Counted from the stretch's first letter, positions 1-15,800 are shown. The stretch: DNA of 64,000 nucleotides from Diphasiastrum complanatum (GCA_029204225.1 CM055101.1:60299392-60363391); one strand, 5' to 3'. Program-made: numbers and translations. The notes: generated by a model from the letters alone, not told the origin.

Positions 1-115
1 CTCTTCTTCCACTCAAGGACAGTCTGTGACTATTGGAGCTATCATTCCCATCACAGCTACCCAGGCCGCCTCACCCCCGCACACCGAAGCCGTCTCACCA
101 AACACATAGTACTTC

Positions 116-956
116 ATGGATATGTTCAATGATTCCGACCCTCTTGGGGCCTTTGAAGTTTTTGAAATGCCTCAGAGCCCTGCACCCTTTGAACTCCAAT
201 CTCCTAGAAGAAGATTCGAACATATCCATGATAGTACTGTTGATGTTGTAGATTCATGCCAGCAACCTCAAGATGAAGCCGCACCAGCCACACTTCGGGT
301 CGACCAAGCTATGAAATCACTGAAGCAATTCGATGTCACAGTGCCTGAGGGCTTTGAAGAGGAAGATGTTTTTGAAGAAGAAGAGTTACAGGCACCTGTT
401 TCACGCCAACCAAGGACTGTACCATCAGGTCCTTCTGCTGCTGCCACCTTCACAACAATAGATTCTGGTGATGCTCTCAATTTGGTCTCAAGCCTTGCGC
501 AAGTGATATAGTCTATGCTTGACAAGAAAAAAAAATGGAGCAGAGAATTTCAGATATGGGATCCGAAAATACTCTTATTTGGCCAATCATCCATTAGCCT
601 ACAGCTCGACACTATCAGTGGATTTCCATCGGGCCTTACAAGCATACCAGCGGGAGTATATCCACTCTCCCGATCTGACAATGCGACAATCGGCGATGTT
701 TGCAAAAGATTTAACTCTGTTGGCATCAATGGCAACCAGATGGGATGATTGTCTTTCTCCTCTAGCATTTGCTCCAAATAAGCCAATGGCCTCAGAGAAT
801 ATCAAGGATCAGCTGTCGGTTGCTCATCTATATTTCTGTGCAGCAATGATGAGAGGCTCCTGGGAATCTCGCTTCACATCATGGATGACCTCAAAGTGGA
901 TTGCAGGAGCCCATCGTTGTTTTTTGCCACATAATTTGGATTCCAATACTGCCTGA
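116..956 (+). pseudogene. Unidentified ORF at 3' end of an LTR element
   Basis: Two overlapping reading frames (116-511, then 519-956) look like one coding region broken near 510-535, where a TAG stop is followed by a run of nine A that could cause a frameshift. The first part is acidic, with clusters of Glu and Asp. The second has a compositionally normal stretch ending just upstream of a purine-rich tract and a probable LTR. I do not recognise the family. Position next to an LTR suggests an extra ORF of a large or non-autonomous LTR retroelement whose remainder lies left of the window. A host gene end is a weaker alternative. Confidence 0.35.
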
Positions 957-1066
957 CTCGACTTTATGGAGAAGGTGCAGTACCATTTAATAAAGATTCG
1001 TCGCGAAGCTAATAAAAGTCCCCAATAACTGCATCTTGCAGGTGTCGTGGAACTGCCACCAATTTT

Positions 1067-1510
1067 GGTGGGGGATATTGTTGGAGAATTTGCGGACTCC
1101 AAGGCAACCCTAACCCTAGTTAATAAGTGAGAGGGATTTGGCAACCTGCATGTGTAAGTCCAACCCGATGATCACATAGAGATTTGATTAATTAGAAAGT
1201 CAATAAAAGAACTATAGGCCTTTTTGCGGGACTTTTAATGTCGCAGGGCCTAAATGTCAAGTTAATGAATAAAGTTGGATTTCCCTCCAATTTGGATGAT
1301 TCTCACTCTTTTTGAAATTTGAATAATTAGGGAGGCAGAAATGGACCAATAGGATTCAAAGGCCAGGGTCCTCTTCTTACTACAAAAAGGGACCAACTCG
1401 AGTTCCCTCATTTCAATAAATCAGATTGGTTCTCTTGTGAAATGGATTGATGAATGTCCTTGCTCTCTATCACTTTTCCTCCATCTCTCTTGTGTTTTGC
1501 TAATTGTTGG
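1067..1510 (+). mobile_element. Probable polypurine tract and start of a 3' LTR
   Basis: The tract GGTGGGGGATA at 1067-1077 is followed by TGTTGGAGAATTTGC, which has the layout of a plant LTR retrotransposon polypurine tract followed by the TG of a 3' LTR. The right end is not defined; a CA-ending boundary near 1.5 kb is a guess. No matching 5' LTR is in the window. Confidence 0.35.
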
Positions 1511-3850
1511 ATCTGTGCATGTTATTATACTTTTTATGAGAGAGAAAGAGTAAGCTATCTTTGTTGGGAATTAGTGTTAGTGGATGTAGTGTTAATGTTT
1601 AGGGTTAATGGATGTTAGAGTTAGATGTGAATCTTCCATTCATGCTGAAATCTGAACTATATTATCGCTCTCATGGGAACGAATCTACGCGTGACAACTA
1701 ACTTTGTCTCTTTGATGCTAGATTGACTAGATCTTGGTTTGAGGTTAGGCAAGGAAAGAAACCCACTACAATTGAAGGTTCAATGTTAGCATCAATCATG
1801 TGTTTTCTGACAAAAAGAAAGGTAAGGTGGGCTTTGACAACATCTCTAGAAGGTTTATGCAGCCAAAGAAAAAAAGCATTAAGTTGATTCTGTAGAGTGG
1901 CAAAGGGAAGAACTTGGCAAGGTTGTTCATCATGTACCAGATAGCATGGTCAAACAAAACAATAGAAGAATTGTTTTTACATTTTTCACCGCATCTGCAT
2001 TTAAAGAAAGGCCTTTTCTAGTTCCAAATTCTAGCTTGATGCATGCTCATTCTATCGAGCCCATGTAGGAGGCTGCAAGAATAAACTCAGTAAAGACTGA
2101 GAAATGCCCAAGAATGTCTCTCTTCCTTGACAACTAGGGTTTGTAGTTGAAAAAGCCTGGATCTTTCTACACATATCATCTTTTTTGAAGCTGTAAATTC
2201 ATACAGAGGGTCGCTCTACTGTAATAAAGCTACTATCAAAAGGCCATCAATGGCGTGGAGAGCAAGAAGAGCAGGAGTCAACTGAAGGCACGGTGACATG
2301 TCATGAAAATAAAATTTCCTTGAAATTTTTCGATTTCTATTGGAAGAGTTATTTAGACACTAAGTGTGAAAGTAGCATTTAGCCTCATTTTGCATTTTAC
2401 TGCCAAAATTTTTCTTTAGAATTGTGTTTTCGTTGTCGTAAATTGCCATAGGTCCATGTGACTGATTTCCATGTCTAAGACCCATCGTCCCCAATAATCG
2501 TTATATGTCGTGACATCGATGTTTCTGCGAGCAGTTCAAATGACCTAATTTTGCTTTTTCAAGTTGCTAATTTTTTTCCGTGTGACAAACAATCTTGGAA
2601 GAAACTGACCATTCCTGAAAAGCATAGAGATTTTTGTATTAGTAAAAATATTGATAAGTACATCAAAATTGTGCTCGGCATTGTTGACATTTTTATTTTC
2701 AGACCAATTTTAAGGCTATAAAAGTTCTGACTAGCCACATTTAGGCGGGCTGGGACCTATTTCTAGATGGACCGGCATTTCTAGCTTGGTCTTACAAAAA
2801 CTATCCTTTACCAACTATTTTCGACGGTCCTTATGACCACTTTAAGCATCTACTATCTATTAACTATAAGTGTGTCTAGCCTCTTTAAGGGCGGGCTGGG
2901 ACCCCCTTCTGGTCCAATGTTTTGCATCAAATTTTGTAGCATTCACTGTTGTTTCGATTTTCGTCAACTGATTTTGTAACCGATTTCCCTTCAAATTAGC
3001 CCGATTTTTTATGTCAAAAGTTCGGCTAACAATTAGTGACTAGCCATATTACTCTATATGAATAAAAATTAGGCTCTTTGGCTTGAAACCTCTTGAAGCA
3101 CATAGATTTGAGCAAGAGCGTTGATACCTAATCATGACAAATGGATTAGAATGGCATGGATTTTTCCTAATACCAACATGGGTATCTTGCCATACCTAAT
3201 GCTTAATAATGTGATGATTTATGGTTTTGTAAGTCTAGTATATTCCTTTAGGTCCACTTAATCTAAATGATAGGATACTTGCTTGTGAGTACTTGGAAAG
3301 CATGGATATGCTCAAAGAAATTGACATTGGTGTACAACATATTGAGTTTGCTCAAATGTTGTAAGAATTGGCATGGATTTGCCCCGATACCTACAGGATG
3401 TCCAAGCTATACCTATTGTTATGCATTAAATGAATACGATAAATTTAGCATACTTTTGCTTGTTTTTTCATCATGTCTTGATATGGACCTATGCGTTGGA
3501 AACTGATCAACATGACCATGTGCCTTGATACAATAACATCAGGTGTTGCTATCGCTAATATATAAGATTTGATTGGGAAGATTGGACTATATTTTACAAA
3601 TGCTAAGTTGTGAAGCATGTTTTTGACATGGATAACAACTGACATTTACCTTTGACACCTGTCTTGCTCACTGCGGTGTGATGCGATGGTGGCAGGTACC
3701 AGCTGGATGACTTGACATAAGTTTTGCTTTACGATGTTTTTTTTAGTACTGTGAGAACTTCTCAACTTTACTATACCTACTAGTTGGATTATGAATATAG
3801 GCTTCAAAGAGTTTAGTCTTGCTTTGTCAAGAGGAACTATGTATTGTTCT
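1511..3850. other. Unassigned AT-rich DNA
   Basis: No convincing coding region or splice-bounded exon was found. The phrase GGCGGGCTGGGACC occurs twice (near 2743 and 2886), and a loosely similar passage occurs near 3150 and 3370, so old tandem duplication is likely. Short ORFs here lack protein-like character. Confidence 0.4.
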
Positions 3851-6700
<2,850 letters not shown>

Positions 6701-6704
6701 CTCA

Positions 6705-6853
6705 TTAGAGAGTGCACTGCAGAGGCACCTGCATCTGCTGAAAAGGCCCCACTCCATCTAAGGGAGAACATATCTTCTTTCTCCCTCAGCCTCATCCATC
6801 ACCATTGGATGGAATGGGGCCAGGAGTGCAGGTGCACATGTGGTGCACTCTTA
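6705..6853. mobile_element. Tourist-like MITE (TTA target duplication)
   Basis: A 143-bp element (6708-6850) has arms that pair over most of their length. The left arm starts GAGAGTGCAC and reaches GGCCCCACTCCATC. The right arm holds GATGGAATGGGGCC and ends GTGCACTC. TTA lies directly outside both ends (6705-6707 and 6851-6853). Terminal inverted repeats with a TTA duplication are the hallmark of PIF/Harbinger-derived Tourist MITEs. It lies about 550 bp upstream of the 73-aa gene. Confidence 0.6.
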
Positions 6854-7242
6854 AGTATTCCCTTACACAATGGAATGTGCCATGTGCCGGGCAGAAGGTG
6901 CCAGGCAAAGGACATTTTGCCCCGTTCAACTTGCCCCGGCACCTTCCATAATACATGAGGGCCATTGGATAAAGGCTTGGAGACTTGGAGCTAATTGCCG
7001 GCCTGAGCTGCTGTTATCACGGGCCTGCTGCAGGCCTCACTCATACTATACTAACACAACCATCTCTGGTGCTCATGCTCATGCTCATCTCTCATATACA
7101 ACCTCATGCTGCTATTATTTTGAAGACGTTGGCTGGAGATCATCCTTTGAAAGCAAGCACTGGTAATTGCGACAACTGCAGCTGAAGCAAGATCATCTAC
7201 CCAATCTCTCTCTTGCCACCATTACCATAGTTCATTATCACC

Positions 7243-7265
7243 ACCACTGCTGCTGCTGCTGCTGT
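7243..7265. repeat. (CTG)n trinucleotide tract
   Basis: About seven CTG/CTC-type triplets in the presumed 5' leader of the 73-aa gene. Confidence 0.8.
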
Positions 7266-7285
7266 TTTGAGATAGCAGGGAGGAG

Positions 7286-7402
7286 ATGCGGCTTCGACCC
7301 ATCACGTTGGCAGATCCTACAACGAAGGAATTCATCCAGGACGAGCTTTCAGCAGACTGCAAGCTTCTCTGCCACCACCCACCAGCTGAATTTGGGTTGT
7401 GA
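7286..7402 (+). CDS. Upstream ORF of 38 codons overlapping the next start
   Basis: The ORF starts at ATG 7286 and its TGA stop shares bases with the ATG of the following 73-aa gene (TGATG, 7400-7404). This layout would favour control of the main ORF by termination and reinitiation or leaky scanning. The peptide has no recognised family. It could instead be the remnant of an N-terminal exon or chance, and no transcript evidence is available. Confidence 0.35.
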   Translation: MRLRPITLADPTTKEFIQDELSADCKLLCHHPPAEFGL

Positions 7403-7623
7403 TGTCGGTGCCATGTTGTGTGGAATGCGGGACTTCGCAAAATCCTTGCCGATGCAAGTTTGTGGGGCCAACACTGGCACTCGTGGCATTTGCCATTGTA
7501 GCAATAATAGAGTGGCCGTTGGGTGCGTTGATCTACCCGTTTAGCCGCATGAGAGGACGTAGGATGATGGCTAATCCTGTAGAAGTGGTATACCCATGTG
7601 TCAAGAGGGCCATACCCTTCTGA
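7402..7623 (+). CDS. Small conserved plant membrane protein (73 aa)
   Basis: A single-exon ORF encodes a Cys-rich N terminus (CC..C......CRCK), one hydrophobic helix (about residues 22-42), a conserved-looking EWPLGALIY turn, a basic RGRR cluster, and a C-terminal block VVYPCVKRAIPF. This order (CRCK, GPT, membrane helix, EWP-GA, KGRR-like, VVYP...AIP) matches, from memory, a family of roughly 80-95-aa uncharacterised plant proteins of unknown function. Start choice: ATG 7402 is the first in frame and the reading is open only from there. The helix with a basic patch after it predicts a single-pass protein with the basic C terminus in the cytosol. There is no sign of damage, and it is surrounded by transposon-poor DNA. 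Confidence 0.6.
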   Translation: MSVPCCVECGTSQNPCRCKFVGPTLALVAFAIVAIIEWPLGALIYPFSRMRGRRMMANPVEVVYPCVKRAIPF

Positions 7624-10100
7624 TTTCATACCAATGTACTTGATCTCTGGTGTTAGTCTTATTTGACGCAAGAGATTATGCTAAATACATTAATTCCCAG
7701 ACTATTGCTTATTGTTACTTTTTTAGAATGTACTAGACCACAATAATGCTCCCACTGCAAGGGAAAACTTGATGTTCTCCGAGCTCCATCTTCAGCGAAG
7801 CACTTAATATTTTGGATCATTGCGTCTTCTTGTTGTATGTCCCAAGATTTTTCGAATTTTTCATGCCCTATGTGGATCTTTTCAATCTTCGTGCACCCTT
7901 CTTCAAGCAGCCAATTTTTTTTTTTTACGTGATCAACTCAAGTATCTAGATTCATACAAATTTCTAAGAACAGAGCTTAAAGATGGATACATGCGGAACT
8001 TGTGTTGGGCGAATAGTTCGTTGGTTGGGTAAAAGCCCTTTGTATTTCGATAAAAATTGTAGAATACACTTGCTTAGTTGGAAGAAGAAATATGAACTAA
8101 CCAAGCATTAGTGATGCCTCATATACATGTCAAATTTGGGGCCCAAGATTGACACAAGATAATCAATACTGTCCAAAGAAGATTTTTTCGACAGAAACTG
8201 AGCATAAAGATTCAAACACCATACTTTGTCTTCTTGATTAAAAGTGAAATGCTCATATTCTCACAATTTTAGACAATTGTAAACTCCTAGGCTGTCATTG
8301 CATGCATTAATGGAGTCCAACAGATAGTTTGGTATCACCATCCAATTGCATGGTTGCAAAAATTAGACATGGCTGAAATAGAATTGTGAAATCAATGCGA
8401 TTACGATTGTGAAATTTGTGCAAACAAAGTAGATTGACAACCTACTGCAGACTTCAACGGTAAGAATGGCCTTTATCAACAAGCAGTCAAACCTATTTTC
8501 ATACTTAGTGCACAACATACTTAAGAAGAACCAATATATCGACATTCGGTTGACACAAGGCATTTGCTCAGCAGCATCAGTAATCTCACACAAGTTACAT
8601 GTGGAATGCGCAGACGGGAGGGAGTACAACAAAAAGCTCTCATTGCTATGCAGTTTGCATATCAACAAAACTTGATAGTAAAAAAGATTGTGCAAAGACA
8701 ACATAAACTTGGTTAGCCTAAGAGGAACCAAAAAGTGCACTATAAATTTTGATCCTAGAATCGTAAGGGCCTTCTATGGACATTAACAATATCCTCCCTC
8801 CCTCCGTCAAACACAACTTGCAAGAAGAGACTTCAAGAATTCATGGCAGTCCACCTCTCCCAACGGTGAGACAGAAGACTGGTTTCTCTAAAGGCCCAAT
8901 CTTGATTGTACAGAAGGATTCATTTTTTGCATGTCTATTCTTAGTTGCCAATTTTTACCAAGAAATGAAGCTAGGTGGCATGAACACTTCTCCTTATGCA
9001 TGACTAGTTTTTCTTGGATGCATGTCACGGATGCTCTGAGTTTGTTTTCACAAACTAGTCTCCCTACGCAATGGTTCTTTTAGCAACGTCCAAATGCAAA
9101 ATAGTTTCTCTACACAATGGTTCTTTTAATGCTGTACAAATGCGAAATTATAATGTTTGACCTGCAATAGTTCTTTTTCTATCTAACTTTAGCATGTATG
9201 GGTCTACTTGCATGGGTCCTTTTTCCATGTGCATTCTAAATTTAGAGCATTGCATTGCATGGCTCTAAATGATAATAATTTTTTTTGGTTATTTCCCAAG
9301 ACCCTAGAGTGCTCTTTGCCCATGTTTTGGGTGTTCCTTCATGGTATGTGTAAAAACATCTATGGCATTCCCATGAAATGAATAGGATCATTAGCATAGA
9401 TTGAGTGATAAAACTCAGGTGAAGATGTTCTGATTCAGGAGAAGAAGCTGATTATGAAAAGTTTGTGAGATGTTGCTCCCTTGCAAAAACAGGTACACTA
9501 ATTATAGGTTTGTCGATTATCTTCAACTGATTGTCAAGTGGAAATTGTTGACAGAAAGCGCCTGCAAGTCTGTTTTGCTCCCAGTTATATACCAGTTCAA
9601 TGATACAAATTTATGCACAGTCCATCTCAGGACCATCTCAGGACTAACGGCATCTGCAAAACCAGCACGAAACCTATAAAAAACATGAACATATTGAGCT
9701 TCCAAGTATGCCAACTATAATAGGGAAAATGCAAGATGAAACCCCGTATGTCACGAGGAATGTTCCCGATTTCAGCCTATATATTATTCTCACACCAATT
9801 GGTCTTTTATCTAATAAAAAGTAAATTGCTTCCATCCTCACTTGTACCACGAAAATCAAGCTTCTATAAAAGAAGAAAGCATGTCTCAACAGCCTACTTC
9901 TACTAGAAGACCATGACCAGAAGTAATGTTCCACTTCCAGGAGCACATCAAAATATGTTGCCTTTTGTTGTTCCCTGATTTAGATGACAGGCATCCCAAT
10001 TTGTAGCCACTGGATTCTACCTCAGCAGCTTGCCCACATTGATGCTTCTATGCTTTTAGCAATGACATTCAAAAATTTACTTAACAAATACACTCATCAA
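7624..10100. other. Unassigned DNA between the 73-aa gene and the NIP30-like gene
   Basis: Probably contains the 3' UTR of the 73-aa gene at its left and part of the NIP30 3' UTR at its right. Short ORFs at 8363-8740 (-) and 9674-9946 (-) are not protein-like. No transposon domain is seen. Confidence 0.35.
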
Positions 10101-10351
10101 AGGCTAAACATTATACCGAGGTGTGCGCAGAGATCCAACATTCTTAAAAACATTTGGCATGGACACGACATCTAAAAAGGCTTGTCCCACAATAGCAGTC
10201 AGTTTTCCATTGGATTGAAGAAACAGCCCAATTCGCAAGCTTGACTCACTCTTGATCCAAAGTAGTGTCTTGTGGTCACTCTCCAGAGCGATAACATTAG
10301 GCCAGAGCCAAGGCATGTGAACTCAATCTGTTTACCCTTACTTAGTTCAAC

Positions 10352-10473
10352 AACTACATAAAGGATTCTCAGAAGACTTACAAGTCATCTTCTTCACTTT
10401 CATCACTGTATGAACTACATAAAGGATTCTCAGAAGACTTACAAGTCATCTTCTTCACTTTCATCACTGTATG
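10352..10473. repeat. Perfect 61-bp tandem duplication spanning the NIP30 stop codon
   Basis: Two identical 61-bp units (10352-10412 and 10413-10473). On the minus strand each unit carries the last codons ([11 protein letters not shown]) and the TAA stop, which is itself part of a GTAAGT donor-like hexamer. The upstream copy (10413-10473) is the coding one; the other lies in the 3' UTR. Confidence 0.95.
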
Positions 10474-10705
10474 ACACGAGTCCAGTTAATCCAACATCAA
10501 TATCCTGTTTGCTATCTAAAGCCTCTTTTTGATGGCGATCCCTTGGTGAAGATTCTTGAGGTAAGGAGTCATTACGATCATCCTGCATATTTAAAATAGC
10601 AGCATCTTCCTCTTTGCGTCTTTTAGGGTGTGGCTTGACCCTGATAAAATTTGCTAATATTGTGGATTGGGATGGCCTTTTCAGCTTTGTTGAAGGCTTC
10701 TGATG
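10439..10705 (-). CDS. NIP30-like: NIP30-like exon 7 (stop codon)
   Basis: Acceptor ATATTTCAG, 88 codons plus TAA. It has a basic stretch ([12 protein letters not shown]), a polar low-complexity middle, and the acidic end [14 protein letters not shown]. The stop lies within the 61-bp tandem duplication. Confidence 0.85.
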   Translation of the reverse strand, partial: HQKPSTKLKRPSQSTILANFIRVKPHPKRRKEEDAAILNMQDDRNDSLPQESSPRDRHQKEALDSKQDIDVGLTGLVSYSDESEEDDL

Positions 10706-12776
10706 CTGAAATATGAATACGGATTGTACAAACAAAATTGACATGTCTCCCATCATTGCAAAAACGATAAACTGGGTGAAGTACTTATAGATTCTTAACC
10801 TGAAAACATTTTTGATGAACTATGGAACCATAATAACAAAATCTGATTGAAGAATCCACCCAAAAATGTAAATTACTTCTTACAGAATGTCATTATGCAA
10901 GCCATGCAGAGTGAGGACAATATTCCACTGGCTAGGTAAATTGGAAAAGCTACTGTAAATAGTGATGAGAAGCGAAGCAATTAATTTATGTAAGCGCATT
11001 AAAACAATGGGATCCAAAATTCTGTGAAACTTTTCAAAGTTTTCTCCTACAAGTTGCAAGTGACTAATCTGAACTATACCACAGAATCAACAAGTTATAC
11101 AAGATGTAGAAGTGGCTACCGCTTAGCTGGATCCTCCTATTTTCTAGCATTATCAACACCCAAATTACAACCCTGGATACTTACATGGAAGGAACCCTTC
11201 ACCACTACCAACAATTGATAATGCTCGAGGCTTTACAACCTTGCTATAGAAAAGGGAACTTGTCCAATTGCTAACACATATACTTCATAAAATGGAAATT
11301 ATACTAACTCACATAAATATAGAAGATCCAAAAGAATGCAATTATCTCCACTGGATGCACAATCACATCAATGTATAGGTCCTATGACAAAAAGCTACCT
11401 CTAACAAAATAATTAGGATCTTAGCATAAAAAGCTACCCAGATAAAGATCCACAACAAACAGGTTATCAGTAGATCTCCCAGAAGTAACAAGGTGGAAAA
11501 AATCATCAAGCATTGTGTCTTGTGATCTCCGCCTAGTAAAGAAAGTGGTAATCAATGGCTGAGAGGTAAAATGTTGAGATGTCCCGCATAGATCTCGCCG
11601 CAATATGAACATCTCTCGTACCATAAGAGCGACACACCGGGGGTCCTCATATAGGCTATGAGAGATCGTAAAGTGGTGGGCATGTCTCGAAACAAACAAT
11701 GATATCTCCCTCTGATCTCATAGTATACATGGCATCTAAAGATAGAATGCTCCTCATACTCCACCTCACCTAGAGAGCATAGTGGCAAATCCGCTCCTCT
11801 CTAGGAATACTGTGGAACCTCCCAATCTCAATAGCTAGCTGGTGCGAAGACACCCTAAGCTGTCCCAATGTAAATCTGAGGCAATGTGATAATCTTGAAT
11901 CCAAGTAACGTGGCAGGACTGGAATCCTTGCTGGATCTAGCTCAAAAAAATGGGTCTAGTAGAAAGCAAACTCCAAGTCCACTCTAGATATGGTCGATAG
12001 AGAAATCGTTTGATATACTAATGAGCACCGGAGGGAAGCTCTATAATGGAGATACCAAATGACTCAAGTAGGAGGTGAGATGCCTGAGAGAACCATGATA
12101 ATCTATAGCCCTGATCATGAAGACAATGTGAGGAGGATAATGCAAGCTGTGTGTATCGTTTGTCTATCTTTGGTAATGCCTGTACTCTTTGAATATAGGT
12201 GATGAGCTGGAGAGCTGCCTCGAACTATATAGGTGGAACTGCAAACTTGGCCAGAAGAATCTCATGTGGAACAGAAGGCTTCGCTTGAATTAACCGAGCT
12301 AAGATGGTGGTTTGTAATCGTGAAAGATTGGCACAGTGAAGAGGGGAGACCTGTACACCATGCCTCTGCAGCATATAGAGCCATGGGGGTGACAATGGTA
12401 TCAAAGAGGCAACACTTACTACGAGCATCCTAGATGGACTGGACTTCTGAAAAGAAAACCGCTCTAGCAAAACAAGGGAGGCATGTCCCTTCCCTAGTCG
12501 AGTGATAGCGGCCTGTCTCATACTGAAAGTAGGGCCCGAGAAACGGATCCCCAAGTCTATATAAGAAGGGACCACCTCTAGAACCTGTCCATCAAAAGTG
12601 AGCTCATGTCGCTGCATGAATGCTCGAGAAAAGTGTTGAAGACCATCGGCCTTCCCAATGTTCATCCCTAGACCCCATTTGCTACAGAACTCCTGTAACA
12701 ATTGTCGCTGTGGGTCCTCTCTGGTCGGTGAGACTAGTACCACATCATCGGCATAAAGAAGGATAGCAATCAAGAT

Positions 12777-12849
<73 letters not shown>

Positions 12850-15800
12850 CATAAGGCATGCGTGTGAAAGAAATCATCATATTATATAATATCGGGCCAC
12901 ATCGCACCAAAATGTGGTACAATGATGTTCAATGAACATAATAATGAAAACTATACAACTAAGACTCATCATCGTCATGGTAATCAAGATCCTCTGCCCT
13001 AGGCCTCTACCCCCCACTCATCCTCCCCCTCAGTATCCCCCTCCTCTGCTATAATAGATCCTAACACCACAGTAGGGCAAACACTAACTGATCCACCCAA
13101 CCTTGCCTACTCCCTGATATAGAGTAAGCCCCTCCTAGCCCAGTGTGAGGACTGGTAGCATGCTACTGCCAAGTGTCGGCCACGTGGCACTGACGTGGCC
13201 GACTGCACGTCGGGACCCAACTGGGGGCCCTATCCTGCTGACAGGGTCCCTAGGCTGTGTTAGGCCCGCCATGGCTATGGACCGTGCTGGGGCACACTAC
13301 TCACACTGTCTTGCCCTGTTGGTCATGTACGCTGGACATGACCCTAACTGTGGTATCTGACCTATCTATGTTCTCTAGGGTTCGACACTGGTTACGAGCT
13401 CGTAACACTCCCTCCCCCTTAAGAACCGTCTTGGTCCTCTAAGACAAAGTCTGGAAAAATCTTGCGAAGGACGCTGCCTCTTTCCCAAGTGGCATTCTCA
13501 ACAGGCTGATCATTCCACTTGGCTGATCATTCCACTTAACCAGATATTCTCGGTATAGAGTACGACGAGTCTGCGTCTCTCTACTATCAAGAATCTCCTC
13601 TGGTTCATGTGGAGGTTGTTGAGGATCCAATGGGAGAACTAGAACACTGTCCCCTACCAGATTGTCTGATCTGGTTAAGACTTTTCGTAACTGACTTACA
13701 TGAAAGACTGGAAAAACCTTACTGCTGTGTGGGAGTTCTAGTTCATAGGTGACCTCGCCTAATCTAGTTTAGGTCCTCTAAAAAGTTTCTGACTGCTTCA
13801 ACTTTTTTTTGTTTAAACCCTACAGCTGTGGGTGAGCGTGGCTGAAAACCGTACATCAGCATAAATGGGCTGTATCCCATAGCTGAATGTTTGGTACTGT
13901 TGTAAGCAAACTCTAATATCGAGAGATACTCCTCCCAATTAGTCTGCTTCTTGCTGACGTATGCACGAAGCATATCCTCCAGCACTTGATTTACCCTTTC
14001 TGTTTGACCGTTCGTCTGTGGATGGTCGGTGGTATTCATATTAAGTTTAGTATGGAGATGATGGAATACTGCCCTCCAAAAATTTCCAGTAAACTTACTG
14101 TCCCGGTCGCTGACTATGCCGGAAGGTAGACCGTACAATTTAAATAGCCCGTCTACAAACAACATCGCTAACTCTGGAGCTCTAACGATTGTTTTGGTCG
14201 GAATAAAATGAGCCATTTTGGTCAGACGGTCAACTGTGACCCATATAGAGTCATTACCCTTTTGGGTTTTAGGCAGGCCTACTATAAAATCCATGGAGAT
14301 ACTCTCCCATTTACCAGCTGGTATTTCTAAGGGATGCAACAACCCTCTTGCCTTTAAACGCTCTGCTTTATTTATTTGACATTTCTGGCAACTGGTTACA
14401 TACTGGTGGGCGTCCTTTTTCATACTGGGCCAGAAAAATTGCCTACGAAGAAGCTCATAGGTCTTCTGTATGCCTGGGTGTCCCACGCTAGGATTGTCAT
14501 GACATTCATATAGGACCTGCTGCCTATAATCCTCTGAATCGGGGACACATACTCTATCTCTATAGAGCAAGTACTCATCCTGAATGGAATATTGTTTCCA
14601 TTTGAATCCTTGAGTCAAATGACCCTCAACCACTGGGGTTTGCTTGGGTAATACAGGCTCAAAATCCTCAACGTCATCTGACGACGTATACTCGGACTCA
14701 TCATCATCCTCAACGGAAGCTGCCGTATTCTTGGATGAACTGGCACCAGCCTCGGGAACTGGTTCTGGAGTCTGTAACTGTCTGTTCTAGACTGAGTTCC
14801 AGATAGTAGAGAAGAATGCATCATGCTGGCATTTCCCTCTCAAGGACTCGAGTAACTCATTACGAATCTGAGTAAAACTCAGCTCGTTTATCATAGGCAT
14901 TCTGCTAAGGGCATCTGCTACTGTATTGAATTTTCCCCGTCCCGTCTATATCTGATAGACATGTCAAACTCTTGCATCAACTCTGCCCAACGAGCTTTCC
15001 GACCTCTAAGCTCAGGTTGATTGCAAAGGTATCTGAGACTCTCATGGTCTGTCAGGACCTCAAAGTTGGCACCATACAAATAATGCCTTCAAGTCTTAAG
15101 GGCATGGACTATAGAAAAGAGTTCCTTTTCATAGGCACTGTACCTAGTCTGAGCTGGCTCGAGTTTTTTACTCTCGAACGCAACTGGTTGTCCACCCTGA
15201 GTTAGCACAGCACCTACTGCAAAGTCGCTAGCATCTGTTTCGACCACAAATGGCTTATTGGGGTTGACGACTTTGAAAACTGGTGCTGTAGCTAAGGCTG
15301 TTTTGAGAGCATCAAAGCTCTCCTGCTGTGCGGACTCCCAAATGAACTCCTTTCCCTTCCCCTTAAGGAGATTTGTCATAGAAACTGCTATCTGAGCATA
15401 TTCCTTGACAAATCGTTTGTAATATCCCGCCAGACCAAGAAAGATCTGAAGTTCCAAAATATTCTGAGATCTCAGCCAACTGAGTATGGCTTTAACCTTA
15501 TTTGGGTCCATCTTAATCCCATCTGAAGAGATAATGTGACCCAAATATGCTACTTCTTCAACGAAGAATTCACACTTGGATTGTTTAGCATAGAGCTTAT
15601 GCTTTCTGAGCAGTCGAAACACCTTTCTGAGGTGTTTTAGATGCTCCTTCCTTGTTTTGCTGTAAACGAGGATGACATCTAAAAATACGACTACAAACTT
15701 ACCCAAGTATGGTCTGAGGACACTGTTCATCAAGGTCATAAAGGTAGCTGGAGCATTTGTGAGCCCAAATGGCATCACCTTAAACTCATAATGACCGTGA

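Noticed and set aside
7222-7671. 149-codon minus-strand ORF
   Set aside because: Antisense to the better supported 73-aa gene, with a Ser run from the CTG tract and no domain.
10104-10316. 70-codon minus-strand ORF below the NIP30 stop
   Set aside because: Lies where a 3' UTR is expected; the exon before it already ends in the family's C terminus and a stop.
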